Shown here: piece after piece, positions 1 to 15,300 of the stretch
Layout of the letters: each line of letters begins with the position of its first letter
Numbering within the stretch: position 1 is the first letter of the stretch
From: Rhea pennata
Lineage: Eukaryota; Chordata; Aves; Rheiformes; Rheidae
Reading direction: 5' to 3'
DNA: 64,000 bases
Assembly (NCBI RefSeq): GCF_028389875.1
Contig: NC_084671.1
Location: forward strand, 5,781,001-5,845,000
Position numbers and translations under genes: made by a program
The notes under the pieces: model-generated
The model's input: only the letters and a program-made list of their open reading frames with translations
What the model was told of the DNA's origin: nothing
Database searches by the model: none

Positions 1-469
1 TGTTTATACTACACTAGTATATAATGTTGCCTTGTGACTGAAGCTTCTTTATTTTTCTCTAAACATGCTGAATTAATCTTCTTTTGGTTTAATTCTAGCA
101 TTTGCACACACATACAGGCTTTTAACTGGGCAATCAGTCATATGGACTAAGCAGACATGCAATTATTTTTATTTTGCAAGGACTATGTGGAAGAGATTTG
201 TTTTATGTCTTACTGTTTGCCATTGACTGCAGGGGGAATGAGTTGTGCTCACAGACAGGATTTCTGTGAATTCAGATCTTGATCCTGTAAATACACCAGA
301 GCTCAAGAACTGATTCCCGTGCTGATGCAGAGCCCTCATCTTCATTACAGACCTACACACAGAAGTCAATGCACAATCTACTGGCATCCACAGAACATAC
401 CAGAAACCCTATGAGTTTTACAGTTTTCATGTTATTATACCCTATGTCAAAATAAATGTCAAATGTTTT

Positions 470-518
470 TTATATACACATACACCACACATATATTGGT
501 ATATATATACATATATAT
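470..518. repeat. Imperfect TA/CA simple repeat
   Basis: The stretch alternates TATATACACA, CACACATATAT and TATATATACATATATAT blocks. It is a purine-pyrimidine alternating microsatellite with interruptions, likely old. Confidence 0.7.
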
Positions 519-3500
519 GGAGGTTCTTTTATGTTGCAAGTTGTCTGCCGTGATACAAGTGTTCAAGGACAGAGCATGCACAAATAGCTGATGCACGGTT
601 TTAAGTCTCGCTCTTAGCCTATTACAGCCGTATGTCTTATGAGCAAAGTACAAAAACTATACAAAGGAATGTAAATAGGTGTATATGCACATTTACTGAG
701 CTATAAAGCAATGCCAGTTTTGTATTACTTTAAGCAGACAAAAAAACATACCTGTCTTTTCCATTGTTACACTTGTGGATCTGTTTCACTCAGGGCTTGC
801 AGAAGTGAGCTATGACATGCAAATGAACCTCACTTCTTTCCCTAACAAGATTTTCCATGCATTTTTCTTTCGAGAGAGTTTCTGTCTTCGTTTGTTATCA
901 GCAGCTCTGCACAACAGGTTTCCCAAATTCCCTCAGTTCTGTCTCCCAGACTCAGGTTGCTCTTCCTGGCCTCTCTTTTCTAGGAGGGTTTCAGAAGTCC
1001 ACTTAAACGCTCTGATCAGGTCCCCACTCAGAGCACTAACAAGGGAGAAATCAGGAAGCCGCAGAACAGGCTCGGGTACTGCACTCCAACCCTTGCAGGG
1101 CCTAAAACAGCTGTTGTTAGAAAGGGCTGAGTCACTCACCTTCCAGATCAGGTTTCCAGACTACCTGCAGAACAAGTATTCCCACCCCTTTTGTCCATAC
1201 TAGTCAGAAGCAGAGCTGGAGACTGAGCAATGCTCTGTGTGTGTCCACAGGCTGTTGCAGAGTTCAGGAAGGAAAGAAACCACAGAGGACCAGCTCACTG
1301 CTGTTCGTTTTAGGGCAACAAGAGATATGAGCGGAGGTTTCTGTGTTATCGAGTGCAATCTCCTTGTTGGCAAGAGCATGATATAACACTGTGATATAAT
1401 CCCATAATAAATACATCAGAAATGTATCAAACTTCACCATAACTTTTTTTTTAGCTCTATGTGCCTGCCCTAGAATCTGATTTCCATGATGGTGAATGTT
1501 CAGATTTCTAGTTTAAACATATGCATGACCATTTATCCTGGATCTCTTTAGCTTCATTTGTTCTTTTTAATGTATGATGTCTCCACTTTAGTAGGCTAAA
1601 CCACCCAAACTCTTCTTGTCTTCCCTTATGTGCAGGCTTTCCATTTCTCTTATCATTTTCCTGGTTACCTCTGTCTGCACCTGTTCCAGTATAATTTTTA
1701 CTTCCTTAAATACAAGGAACCATGCACTGATAGACATACATTAAAGATGTGCAAACCAGAGTGCTTTTATCAGGAAATGATAAAGCTGGTCAATAAAACT
1801 GTAATGATTCATTTGAAAGCATTTGAGCAGACCCAGGCAGTGAGGACAGATTTGGTCTCCGTGAGTCTACATACAAACAATTCAAACAAAATGGAGTGAG
1901 GCACAGGCTGCTACTAGAAGCCAACGAGATTAGATTAAGAGAAGAAAAACTTAAAGTAAACATTAGCAAAAACTTTCTGCCCATGAGAAGGACTAGGCTG
2001 AGAAATATTTACAGTAGGAAAAAAATCCAGAAAAACACAGTAATGACCAGTCTTTCCCTGAAGGAATGGAGTACACATTTCTATTCCCAAACAGAATGGA
2101 TTTCCAAGTTGGTTTGACTGTATTCTGACACCAGAAGTGGTTGTCCTGTCCCAGTTCCTGATACTCGCATCTTGCTACAACTCTGCATCTTCCAGGGAAG
2201 ATCACCTTCCTGTGTCCTGGCTCATTTCACATCCTCAGGTGTCTTGGCTCCACAGCCAATTTGAAACCCCAAGCATTTCTGCCAGTGAGGAACTCAATGA
2301 ATTTGACAGCTCTTTTCCACTTTCCATGTTGTACTTGACAGTGAAGTGGCCAGCAGTGAAATGGAGAGAAGGAAATCCCCATTTGTGAACACATGCCAGG
2401 TTCTGTTGGCCTGAGATGCCTGATGGCCACCACAGTTCAATGAGATCTGGAATGGCAATATCGGATAATCTCTGCTCCCTAGAACTAGAGAAATTCTTAA
2501 GCATGTTAAGCACTGATTAAAGTGGTTAGGCTGTGCTAACTTGAATGCTGACATCAGTGTGCTAAGTGACGTGTTGCCCATTCAGAAATTCTTTCTCTAC
2601 TTTAGGCTGTTGAATGATAGTGAAAATACCTCATGGCACCATGACAGCATCCCCGTAATCTGGTAAGAAGGGAAATGCAGTTTCATAGTGACCTAGTTTC
2701 CTCTTCCTACAGAGCAAATCTTTGCCTCTATTTACAGTAACAATGCAGAAAAAGAGGACAGCAGGGTTATCCCAAGGAAAAGTAGGGTGCTTGCAGCAAG
2801 GAGGCAGCACTAGGCTGCAAACATGAGCATTACTTTGCAGTAGCCCAATTTGTGCCCTGAATGTGCAGTAACTTGTGATGGCCAGGCCCTCTTCACCTGC
2901 TAGACTGGGCCCTGTTGCAGGGGTTGCTTTTCCCTTGCTGCAGGGGTTGTTTTCCCCTCAGCAGTGTACTTTTGAACATTTGTTCTATTCCTGCCTCACA
3001 GATCTGTGCATCCATATTTTGCAGCATGTCATGCACATGCACAGGGCAAGCTTAGCTTTGTAATTTAAAAACAATAAACACCTTCTCCTTTCTAGCTAGT
3101 TAAATGGTTTCTGACCATCTGTCAAGTACTCAGTGTCACACTTGTTTATATCTGCTCTTCCTTCTGGGTAGAGCTGGGGTGAGGATGAGAAGAGAACCAA
3201 TTTTGGAACAAAACAGTTAAAGTTGCATCCTACACAGCATCCACTGGTAAGAGATTAACGTGGATTTTTGTACTTTGCCTCATTGTGACTCTATAATCCG
3301 GCATATATTCCAAAGAAATAATGCCATTAGAGGATTAGTGCCACAAGTTGATTTGAAAAAAAGGATTTGCAAACATTGAAATCCTATATTCTATGGACTT
3401 AATCACAGAGTATCATTTTGGGGATTTCCTCTCCCTCTAGTAGTGTCTCTTTCAATGAAAACCAAGCAAAGCAGCAACTCTGTTTTCAATGGCCCTTATT

Positions 3501-6500
3501 ATCCATTAAAAAAAACCCCAAACCCTAAGCATCTGGTTAAAATAACAGAGAATCTAAACATGCTGGCTAAATCTTCCCTTGCTGTAGTACAGTCATTGCA
3601 GCTCTGCCAGGGAGGCACTTGGCCCAATGTTTATATAGAATGCATGATCTTGGATCCTTACATGCTAGGGATTTTTACTATTCTGAGTGCCGTAGCATGT
3701 AGTAACAGTGACGCTTGTTTACTTTCACTTAAGGCAGCTCCCTTCCTCAGCTTTGCTCACCCCAATGAAGCCAGCAGCAAGGCTCTTGTTACCTTTCAAC
3801 AGGCAGCACAAGAAATTTTTCCGGAACTTTTCTGTAGGAACAGGCAAATGAATCACTGCCATGTTTTTCATTTCCCCCTTTCCTTAGCGCGCATCTGTGC
3901 TGCTCTGTTTCTCCTTTCTGTATGAATGTCATTGCCTGGGGGGGTTTCTTGCTTAGCTGGATTTGTGTGCAGGCTGCCTCGAGTTGCATGGGCCAAGAGA
4001 TGGGGGGGGGGGATGGAAAAATGCTTACCACGCCACTGCTGACTTTGCCAGTGCCAGGTTACTTGCTGCTAAGCTATGCTGAGGAAGGGCTCAGGATACG
4101 TCTATCAGAAGCTGCAGTCAAGTGAGGGAGGGAGAAGAGTGACCTGCTCCTGTACCCAGCTCACTGCCCTTGTTTTTCCCAGCCATGCAGCACAAGTAGG
4201 AGGATCAACCCTTTCTCTCAAGAGCTCTCTCTACCCTCTCTCTCCTGCTCTGTCTCTTCCCTTTCCCCTTCTGCTTTGACCCAGTTCTGAATCCTCATAA
4301 CTGAGGTACCAAAATTCAGTGTTGCCTAAACTGCTGAGATGCCTTCAGCTGGCACTGATGGTATGTTGCTAGCCCCACAACAGCTGTATCATCCATTAAT
4401 TCGATGCTGACTATTTACACTCAGGCAATTCATAGAGCAATAAGTATCAGCTCTAGGACCAGACAAAATCCTTCAGGAAAGCCCACAGAGGTGGGCTGGA
4501 AGGGTCCCTCCCTGGGGACAGATGAACTGGTGCAGTTCCTCTGACAAGCTGGAGGTCTCCTGCAGAACCTGGTTTAGGAAACCCCACTTGGACTTCCAGG
4601 TAGAACTCAGTAGTGTAGTGCCATTTGGACAAATACTTTTTATTTATATTCTTATATTCTCAGAAACTTTGTACGACATTAACAACCCTCTGCAGCAAAC
4701 TCATTCCAGACTTCTCTACATGCATGCATGCCTTAGGACTGAATTTGGTCCAAAGTCTCTGAGTATGCTCACCATTTCCCACAAAATAAATATTTGACCT
4801 GCTGATTTCAATGGACAATCAGCCTTCAGTAGCTGAAGTAGCTGGAACAACTCCTGAGCTGTTTAAAACAAGTTTCACTGTGTTATGAAAATTAAAGCGA
4901 ATTGCTCATTCACTATTTATGTACAACCTTAGACTGATCCAGGAGAGAACGGAAGAAGCACTGAGAACATACCAAACCAGCTAAAGCCTTAGGTTCAAAT
5001 CTGCAGATTCCTCTGAGTAACTTTAAACAGTCCCTCTCTATTTGGTGAGACTTTTAATGTGGAAGGGCTGAGAAAGATCTGACTTTTCACTGTGCTTTTA
5101 CACTTTAAAACATAAGAAATAGTAAAGTTATGAAACTCTGGTACTAGCATGCAGAGGAGGTCTCTCTCTGACCCAACCTGAAGGGACTGCATGCTCGCAA
5201 GTGCTTGTACTAGATGAACTGGTGCTAGGCAGAGGTCTGTGATGGCCTTTATTGCCGTTGGTGTATTGTAGTTACGAGAGTGTCAACCTTACACGTACCA
5301 GCACAAGCCGCTAAACATAAATTGTAGAATTCTAAAACATTCTTTTTTTCAAAAAAGAATTTACCTTACCTACTACAAAATAATAGCAATGATGAGTGGA
5401 TTTTGCCTGTTACTATTTCAGGTTGAATATGCATTTGATATTAAGTCACTTCTAGCTAAATGAAATAGCTACACAAATACAAGTTAAATATTTCATTCTC
5501 TATTACAGTTTACTAGTCTGTTGCAGCAGCTTTTCAAGTCTGGAAAATTTTTTTGGTTGAACTTACGCCAGGAGTAATCCCCTTTCAGTTAATCATTTAC
5601 ATGAATGGGTAATCTGCAGAGTTCATGCAAGGCCTGCAAACTATATTAATTACTAGAAACCTAATTAGAAATCAACAGAGTCAAAGGATCAGTGTTACTT
5701 CCATACGGTACCATCTGGTACAATGAGTCTGTATAGTTCAGCAAACTCCTCATCTCCTTCTGTGAAACTGTAACCGGGATATGTATTGCCAGAGAGAGCA
5801 TGTTTATGCTGATATTCAGCTAGTTGTACTGCATTTTTATAGTCATCCTAAACGACAGGATCTCAGTCTCTGAATTTCTAGCTTTTATTTCAAAAGAGAA
5901 TGTTTACTCAACAGTTTTCATTTTGAATGGGATACCAATGCAGCTGAAATTTATCCTACCGCATCCAAAAATATCCTAAATCCATGGACAGGTTAATGAA
6001 AAAATCCCCATGATTTCAAACATGAAAAGCTGTCCCCCATAAAAAGGTTTAGGTGAAGATAAAAGGTGTACATTGTCATTTGTTTTGATAATTATTACTG
6101 AAATATAAAAAGGCATGTTGTCCAGAGTCAAAAGACTGAAGAGTGAAGTTCCATACATTACACAAACACAGCAGACAGCAGCTTTTATCACCTGGAAATG
6201 GTAATGCGATTCTACCAACTGGTTTGCTTTTTCAGCCTCTGACCAGTTTGACAATTTTGACCAAAACATTCACTCCCGTTTGATACAAAGTTAGCCAGAT
6301 GAAAATACAGGTCTTTGAAAACTCAACTTTTATGGTTTTAAATTCGCATCTTTCCAGACATTTTGATTTAGGGACACATTATACTTTAAACATACAATGC
6401 TTGCTATAGAAAGCCAGGGCCTTCACCTTAATTTAGCTGTCTTCCATGCATCCATTAGACTCACTCATTGGCTTTCGGAATTGAGAACAGCCACAGTGAA

Positions 6501-8028
6501 TAAAATTCAGTAGCTTCAATTTTGTCTTTGTGTGGTCTGATTCTCTGTTATTAATTAGATTGTGCCAGATGTTCAGTGGGAATGAGAGAATTGTGTCATA
6601 AACCTGTAATCCACCCACTCTTTCCAAACTCCTCCCAAGTGCCTTGGTAGACATAATGCTTTCCACTGAACAGCCTATCATGTTACATCCTGTTACCTTT
6701 CCAGGGAGTATTCATTGATCTTATCTGTACATATTTAGTACAGGCGAACACCAAAGTTCGGCACTTCCTTCTTCAGAGTGTCCAGCAACTCAATGGGGAA
6801 CTGCAGCATCCATCCTCCAACCAACTAAAGGGCTGAAGATAGAAGATTTTTTGAATTTTCTAAGAAGCACTACAGGTTAAAGAACATTCTTAATACGCAG
6901 ACGTCAGATGATTAGAATGATGCCCTGACACACAGCTTTCCCGTTCCTGTCTCCTGTTATTTTTCAATTTCTTATGAGTGGACCCAAAGGCAGATGTGTT
7001 TCTAAACCAACTTTACCACCGTGAAGTCTAATTACTCTTTCTAATCCCAGGATTCCAGGGCACAGTTTCTTATTCAAGTTCACTCTTGGAATTCCTCATT
7101 TGGTTGTCCCAGACTTCCCTAAAAATCCACCACACCACCCTGTTCCTTTCCTATGTTGCCATAAATTTAGGGAATCCAGCTGCAGGCACTTAGTGCCACT
7201 GAGCAATGAGCACCCTATACTCTTCTAGTTTAAACATTTCAGGAAAAATATGGAAGGAAGTGGCATTTAGCAAAAGAATTTTTTGCCAAAGTGTTATTCT
7301 TAGAGGATTCTGGAGTTACAAATCATTTCCTGTTAACAGAAGTCCTGATGTTTTCTTTAAATGATCCTACCCTTCTGGTGAGACTGAGTGTTGTCAGTTG
7401 TTTCCTTCCTGTCTCCTCTCTTTCCAGCCAGTTCAGTTAGATATGAAGTTGGTGTATCTCCTTTGCTCTCTCCCATTTCCCTGCACTCAAGATGAGAAAC
7501 TACATGGTCACCAATTCCAGGCTACCCTTTTGTGGAGAATTTTATTCTCTACAAAAAAATGGGGCAACTTTCAGAAGCTGAAAAATCAAAGCTGCATCTA
7601 GGTTGCCACACTCAAAGATGATGCATAGCTCTGTATCTTTGATAGAGCACCAGTTACTTTCATATATATCCTAAGTGGTAAATGACCGCTGCAATCATTT
7701 AAGTGGAACTCCTATCCAGCCCAGAGACCATTCAACCTCCCTGAATCCATTAATGTTTGAATGACAGCAAATTCCCAGGGGAAAATGCAAGTTTTGATGT
7801 GGTAATTCCACTGAGGAGATTCCACCACAAATACAGTTGCAATGGTGCGAGCCCTCACTCTTAACAAATGTGGCTTGTTTCTGCCCTGACTTTGTCCATA
7901 TCCTTCTTCAATTATGTAGACTGAATTGGCAGATCAGATTCCCAGAACAGTCACACTGGCATCAAGTACTGCAGCAAAATATAACATCTCCTTTCTATCT
8001 ATAAGCTGCCATTTCTGAAGTCATGAAG

Positions 8029-8033
<5 letters not shown>

Positions 8034-8057
<24 letters not shown>
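8034..8057 (+). repeat. Poly(A) tract, 24 A
   Basis: An uninterrupted run of 24 A follows CATGAAGAACTT. No AATAAA precedes it closely and no recognisable retroposed body lies before it, so I call it a mononucleotide repeat rather than a processed-RNA tail. Confidence 0.8.
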
Positions 8058-8059
<2 letters not shown>

Positions 8060-11000
8060 TAAAGCTATTAGGCATCAGTAAATCCACTGTAAAAAGTTAC
8101 TATGAGAAAGAGCAGATGACTGTTTGGCTCACACCTCAGAAGTGAAGTTACAGAACAAAATGGAGTTTATTAATTTATACTGAATACCCCCATTTATCAC
8201 AGAATTATGATAAGTCTCCTCAAGTTAAATCTCCCTAAAATAAACTCATCCAAGAAGTTTTATTTTATTTTTTTCTATTTCATATGTCTGAAGAAAGATT
8301 TCATTGTGGAAAAAGATGGGAGATCTGTAATAAAGAAGCCATTTACAAAGTTCTATGTCAGTCCAAATCATTATATTATACAGAAATAAGTCTCCACAGA
8401 AGTAAATCTTGCTTCAGTGAACTTTGGAAGGAGAAAATATAAACAATCACTGTTTCACAAGATCACACTTTCACAGATTCCTCATCTATGACACAGGCAG
8501 TGTTCAGACATAGTGGATTAAAACCTGCTTAGCTTCTAGTTGGGCAGGTTCTCTGTGCATACAAATCCATTCCATCACTACATTTTTGTCAACAATATAA
8601 TTCTTGAACTGCTAATAAAATTGTCTAATATCTTTTGTGGCCCTCTGTTTTTGAATACCAAACCTACATATCTCACCAGCTAAGCCTCATCTGTCATTGC
8701 TTTTGCAAATGGGAACAAAGAAAGTTTTGACCCAAATCAGTGCTGACAAACTGTCCGGTGACAACAGTAAGACTAGATCTACTCTAGTGTACAGAGCTGC
8801 TTGCACACTACTAACTCTTTCTTGCCTAATTCTAGCATCTTTTAATAAAATCAGAGAGGTTTTAGCCATTTTTCAGTTCATCATTTACTATCATTGCCAA
8901 GAACTTGTGTTCAAGTACTTCAGGAACTGTGTACCATGTGACAGTAGCAGCCCTTTCTTTTGAAATGAATCGAAAAAGTCTCAGTTAAGACCAGTCTCAC
9001 TAAGAACTAGTCTCCTGGTTCTTAATGCAGCTTTAGAACAGCACACAAACTGCCAAAAATTGTTGGGTTTTTGGTAGTCTTCTTCCAACTCTTTGTGATC
9101 TATGATGACTTGATTATCTCTTGGGGCATCCTGTGCTGGAAGGGTCAAATCCCGGTTTTGAGACTTACACACTGCTTGCCATAGAGGTAACCCCAGACAA
9201 TAAGTTTGGGGTGTAAGCCTGTACAGAAGAAGGTGTGAATCCAGCTCCATCTTCTCCCTTAGTATGAATCTAGCGGCAGGAGCTTCATAACTGATCTTCC
9301 ACAACCCTATCTCTTTTCCTCCTTTGCTGCTCTGCAGTCTTTGTTATTGGTGAATGTGGCCAGTGGAAATGGGACTGCTGAGAGATATACAAACATTGTG
9401 TGATTCAGAAATATACCTTTGATGTCTCTGAAATTCAGTCAGGAATAACTAGACCTTCTCCTGACAGGGGCCGCTGAACAGTTTTTATGAATTGTGGTTG
9501 TCACATTTCATACAGCATACAGCCATCCTGCTTCTCTGCTAGAAACCAAAGACTAGATGCCAAGGGTCTTGCAAAGTAATGCTCTCTTTCTCCAAACTTC
9601 CCTCATTAGGTAAAATATGAAAGAAAAATATCCCAATTATATTCCTGATTGTGCTTCCACCTCAGAAAGCAGTTCTTACTAGTATTAAACTCTGTGCTGT
9701 TTCCAAGAAACCTGATTTACATGGAATAACAAATCTGATGAAAAATCTATTCTGATGCAAGACTTTGCTTTTAATTTACTCAGGCAACCAAAAGTCTTAC
9801 AAAGTGTTTGCTTCAACCTCACCCATACAGTCTTGAAATGCCTAAGAAAATGAACTTTTTTGAAGATTGAATCTACTCATTACATTTTGAGTCACATGGT
9901 TTGGTAGATAGTTGCACACTGAGCGGGCTGAAAACAAGCTGAAAATTATCTTTGAACCTACAGTGCTATATAGATATGTTGCCTGCCTGCATGCATAAAG
10001 CTTTGGACAGCCATTTGAAAATTATTGACGTGTTATGTTACCTGGTCTCTGATTTAAAAAAAGAGAAAGTTCTAAAATCATTTTTAAAAACTGGTATTGA
10101 AAATTCCTTTAAAATAATGATTTTGGGTATGATTTTCTTCTTTATGAAAAAAGTCCAGACAGGAATAAAATATCCATAGCATGTTTACAAAAAAGAAAAT
10201 TTACAGAGTTCCAGTCATTAAAAAGATTTTTTAAGAATAATCCTACCTTAGATAGTATGTACATATTTTGTATTACATTACAGACGGTAGCTTGTTTCCC
10301 ATAAGGTATGTTGAACTGCAGCAGAATTACTTCTCTTTGTTAATGATAACTCTTCTTTGAGAGCAATGATCATTAGGAATGGGTCCATTTTCTTCAGGCT
10401 GAGGCACTGTGTTAGCATTTGAGAGAAGGTGAGGGGCAATATTTTGTTGCTGTTGCAAGCAAACTGAATGCCTCAATGAACTTTAGGCAGGTGAACAAGA
10501 TTGAATCTGATATCTCATCAGCTGACAGGGATATTAGAAGAAACTAGGACTGTCTCACATTTTAAATTTGCCATTTACTAGGCATTCATTCTGAGAGTTA
10601 ACTCACTGACAGTGAGAATTAAAGAGTAAATTGTCGGCTTGAGCAGTATAACCGTCTGATCCCTGTGTTAGGCTCACAATATGCTTAACAGGATTTCCAT
10701 CCTCTAGTTCCCCCCAATCCAATGGGATACACAGTTCGAGGTTAACACAGTTCTGGGGTAACTGCTTGCCAACTCTGAGAAATGTGTGGTTTCTAAAAAT
10801 TGGTGTAAATAGGTAACACAATGCAGAAGAGCTGAGGCAATTCTTAACCTTCTCTCATATTTCTTTTTGGAACAGGAAGATTTTAAGTGAATGCACCAAG
10901 CATCTTAAAAGCTAACAACAGATTAGCAGGTTAAATGTGAAATAGGTTTATCAGATCAGTGTAGTGCTCTTCTTGTAATTATGTTTTTACAGCCTGGTTA

Positions 11001-12305
11001 AAGGATGGTATTGGAGAAGGGCTTGTGATGTCAGAGTGGGTAGGGCTTAGAAGCACAGATGAGGGCTAATCAAGATAAGTTCAATTTGTATTTAAAGTAA
11101 AGTCAGCGTTAGTTAAGGCAGTTTTTGACATGTTAATCTTGATGTGTTTTAAAAGCTGCCAATCACATGACTGAGGCAACTTGAGAGGAAGACTTACAGT
11201 GAAGGCACGCAGTTGGATGCTCATGGTGTCTTCATTTATCTCAAAACTAAGGTCTTCATAACAGATGTAAGTATACATGAAACAAAAATAAACAGTTCTA
11301 GTTTTTAATATAAATGGCAGTGCAATAACTGCTAAGCAACACCAAGAAGTGTATGATTTTTCAGATTTTGATAGGAAAGATTTATTTCATAATAGAAATA
11401 GCACAGTTCACTTCTTCATAGTGTTTTTAAAGAGCAGCACTGGACTGCAGATAGAATAAGGTTAGGAATTGTCAGGGTGATATAGAAAAGGTAAAGTATG
11501 TGACTGACTATGTACTGAATTCTTAACAATGTGCTGTATGTATTCTCATGCATAATTATCCTACATATTCAGGTGGAAACTGTATTTTTTATAACATATA
11601 CTTTATCATTTCGGAAACATTTAAAAGATCTATTTCATAAATGGGAGCTTTAATTTTGGGAAGGATTGTCATTGCATATTCTGTACTTTTCTAGAGGATG
11701 CAGACTGAGTTACTTTATGTACAGGAACAAACATTTCACAGTCTTGTCTAACTGTAACAAAATATTCTTAAAAACTAACTAGCTATTAACATATATAGTC
11801 TAATCCTTGTGGTAATTTATCTTTTTTAAAGTACAACAGAAAAACCTCAATATTTTACAGATGCTTCCTGGAGTAGTTTATTTTCTAAATCAGTATGGAA
11901 TTAGAATTGATCAAGGCTATCACAGTACATATGTATTTGGATGTTTTAGCCTGATACACCTTTATTAGACCTACACATTTAAAACTGCATGCTCATGTGC
12001 ATAGTCATTTTAGTGAACCCCAGTGATAACAGCTTTGTGGAACACTGATGCATGCAGTGTGATATATTTTGTAAAAATAATACCAGAATGTGATGAGAGT
12101 GCCTTATATCTTCTTATTATCTGAGTATGTGGGTGGAATTAATTGTAGGCTGAGAACACCTTGGGTGCTGTTATATTACTTCTTAAACTAAAATTTCAAG
12201 TTGCTCAGTTATAGAATATGTAAAATTCCTATTTCCAGGGTACCTCAGAGATAGCAGAGAAAGAAAGGGAGCTAGAGGAAATCCAGATTCAAGTAATTTT
12301 ATCAT

Positions 12306-12392
12306 GGTCTGATCCTGCAAACTGTAGAGCTGAAAGTGTTCAGAGTCTGTTGAAGCTGCTGACTTTCAAAGTTGTTTACAGGATCAGATCTG
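12306..12392. repeat. Short inverted-repeat element (MITE-like, old)
   Basis: The left end GGTCTGATCCTGCAAAC is matched in reverse complement by GTTTACAGGATCAGATC at the right end, with a loop of roughly 55 bases. The same TCTGATCCTGCAAA core appears alone at about 20871-20884, as a variant near 275-290, and in reverse near 32485-32497. Recurrence of an inverted end sequence suggests an ancient non-autonomous DNA transposon family shared among sauropsids. I cannot name it from the sequence. Confidence 0.45.
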
Positions 12393-15300
12393 CAGTTTCA
12401 CATGTTCCTCTCACAAGAGGAATATAGTTGGGATTAAATCTTGTGACTTGATTTATGAATTTGGAAAACAATATTGGGTTTAGTATCTGTATCTGTGACT
12501 TACATATATTTTAACATACTTGCCAATATTTTTTAAACTGAGTTTGTGTTGTCTTTGTCATAAAGCAAACCTGAAAAGACCAATATTAAAAAAGGGAAAA
12601 TCTTGTTTTATCTTAGTGCAGTAAGACACAGCAAATGCAGTTTTCTTTTCTTTTTTTTTTTTTTTATCACAGATTTTGGGGAAGGCTGAGGGACACTCCT
12701 GCAATATCTAATATCGTAACTGAAGAGAGAGGGTACTGAGCATTCAGTACAGGTTTTCTAAATTCAAAATCTTAGTTAGCCTGTGAAGTTAAAGTGTTGT
12801 TAAATAAAAATAATTTTAGCCTTCCTAAAACCTGTTCCTCTTTCCACTGTCTGGTTTCTTTTGTCACTGACAATGCTGTCATTTGCACTAGTTTTTAAGT
12901 TAATTTAAAGAAATATAATAATATTAACAGCATTACTGTTGTGCAGAAAATCCCACTAAAATTCAACTGAATTTCATCTGAGTATTCCAGCTGCACACTC
13001 TGGTCATCAGAAAGCTTTCCATTCCATGATTTCCATTTCCAATATTAAAAAATTAAAAATGAAAACAAACTTCTTCTGTATGCTTTAACTGTAGGTTAAA
13101 AATTAAAACAGAGTTTGGTTTCCATTTAGCTGATCCCATTTAGGTCACACTCTGCAATCTTTAGGCTTCTAAAAGAATCAAAAGCGTAAAGATAATATTT
13201 CAGGAAAAAGAAGCCAAAGTTCATCACTAATTATGAAATAAATCTGCAAGAAAAACAAGTTTTGTCATGCTTTTATCTCCATGTATGCAATCCACATAAT
13301 ACAGCAACTCAGTCCTTGTAAACAGTTTGTCCACGTACCACTTTGTCAGGAGACAGGGTGGGTGCAGAATATTATACACATACACTAGCACATACACACA
13401 CTTGCTCTGCTAAGAACAGCATTTTCACTAGTTCCTGCACAAGTCATTCTCTTTAGGTTTTTAGAAACCTGTAGTCAAAGCCCCCTCTGCTCAGTAGGGT
13501 CCCGCTGGACCCCTGGGTGCTGTCACAAATGTAAATTAATATTAACAGCATTATGGTTGTGCACAAAACAGTCTTGTGGTTTCAGCACTGAGCTGAGAGG
13601 GAGAAGTGCTAAGTTGAATTCCCACCTCAGCTGCTTACTGTTGTGTATCTTGATCCCTCCAATGCTATATCAAAAGGTAGAAAGACTACTGCTTTTCTCC
13701 TCCACCATCTGTCTGTCCCAACTAGCAGGCTTTCAGGGCTCTTACTGTGGGCTTGTGCTCAGCACAATGCCTCTCCACCTCTGCTTTCAGTCAATGCATA
13801 AAGCTGATGGTTGCCTTAGTAGCACACAGAAACCATAATTTATACTTGCCCCCAGACGCTTCAGTTAGAACAAGATGAATTCCTGTAATCAACTTGATTT
13901 AGTTTCTGAAGAACTGAATTTGCTAATACGAATACTGTTCTTGGGAATAGTGTGTTTAAAACAAATACAAATAACTTACAGCTCCGAATCTTAACAATTA
14001 GCTAGTTCAATAATGATGAAACGTTCATGTCTTTGTTTCAGTGTAAGGGCATGTGATGCAAATTCTACTGGCTGATACACACAGTATAAATATAGTTATT
14101 TTCCTTTCTTGAGGGAATGTGTTGTTCTCAATCCAGTTTTAGGATTACACTCTAATCTCAGTCGCAGGGCAGTCTGCACCCACGTATCTAGGATTAGAAT
14201 TTAGCCCTCCAGCCTCTCCGATGGTACCTTACCCAATTAAGAAGACATATTTCATGCTTCTGTATGACACAATGTTGGTGCAATTGTTTTCTTGCTTTCC
14301 AACAGTCATTTATTTTGCTGACTGTAGGTTCCTGAATAAGTATAGTATTTGGCTTTAGGACTTGTAGTATAGCTTGAGGGCAAGAACCCTTGATATTACA
14401 GTAAATAATATTAGAATATTAGTAATATTGGAATATTTGTTTTTCCTTTAAAACTCCATCTGGTTGCTGAAGTAATCAGGAGTTTTTCTAAGCTTTTTAT
14501 AAAAAGGTTGACAATGGGAAAATCAAATGAGACTATGCATCAGTTTCCTCATATATCTTACCCATAAACATGTATACATGTTCATATTATATGTATAACT
14601 GACTTCTCTGACATAAATTTACTCGAGCATTTTAAACAATACTTAGCTTCATCCAAAGATTCTGTGGAGCCATTGTAAAGCTATGGAGAACATTACCTTT
14701 AAGAATGATAATTACCTATGTGTTTGATGTGAATTAAAGCAGTATTAATTAACGATATCTTAATGCATTTAACTAAATAATAGGTCTTCCAACAAGTTTT
14801 TTTCATACATAAGATGAAACCATATTTTTGCCAAAACCAATGAATAATATAGATGCACAGAACTGCTATAAACATTTTGAAATTGCATATAACATGATCA
14901 GATTTGCAAATGCTTTTGGTCCACGAAGTTTGTGTCTTGCCACTTCTCATCTAATAAATTGAGACAGAATTAGTACTGGGTGAGTGGTTCTGCCTGCTGC
15001 CAAGAAGGGTTTGCTAAGGGTAAGACTCTCAAGGTAGAGATTAACTTGTCTTCATCCCTGTAATGTGCTGTACAGCCAGGATTTGTGCAATAGGATCAGA
15101 GACGAGTCACATATGAATGTAATGCTGGACAGCTGGTGTGTATGAATTCATATGTGCCCTGCTGCAAGATTTTGAGCTACTCTCAAATCCCAGCTAATAT
15201 ATGTATCAAGAGTATACTTTCTCTGTTCTCTCAGAGCTCTTTTTTACAGATGTTGGTTATGAAAATAGTATGAAACTTAAGCATCCTAAATTTGATCTGC

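Noticed and set aside
775-1203. 142-codon + strand frame
   Set aside because: No recognisable motif; composition ordinary for non-coding DNA and overlapped by another open frame on the - strand.
3443-3925. 160-codon + strand frame
   Set aside because: No domain, no similarity recognised and no splice or promoter context; a frame of this length is expected occasionally by chance in 64 kb.
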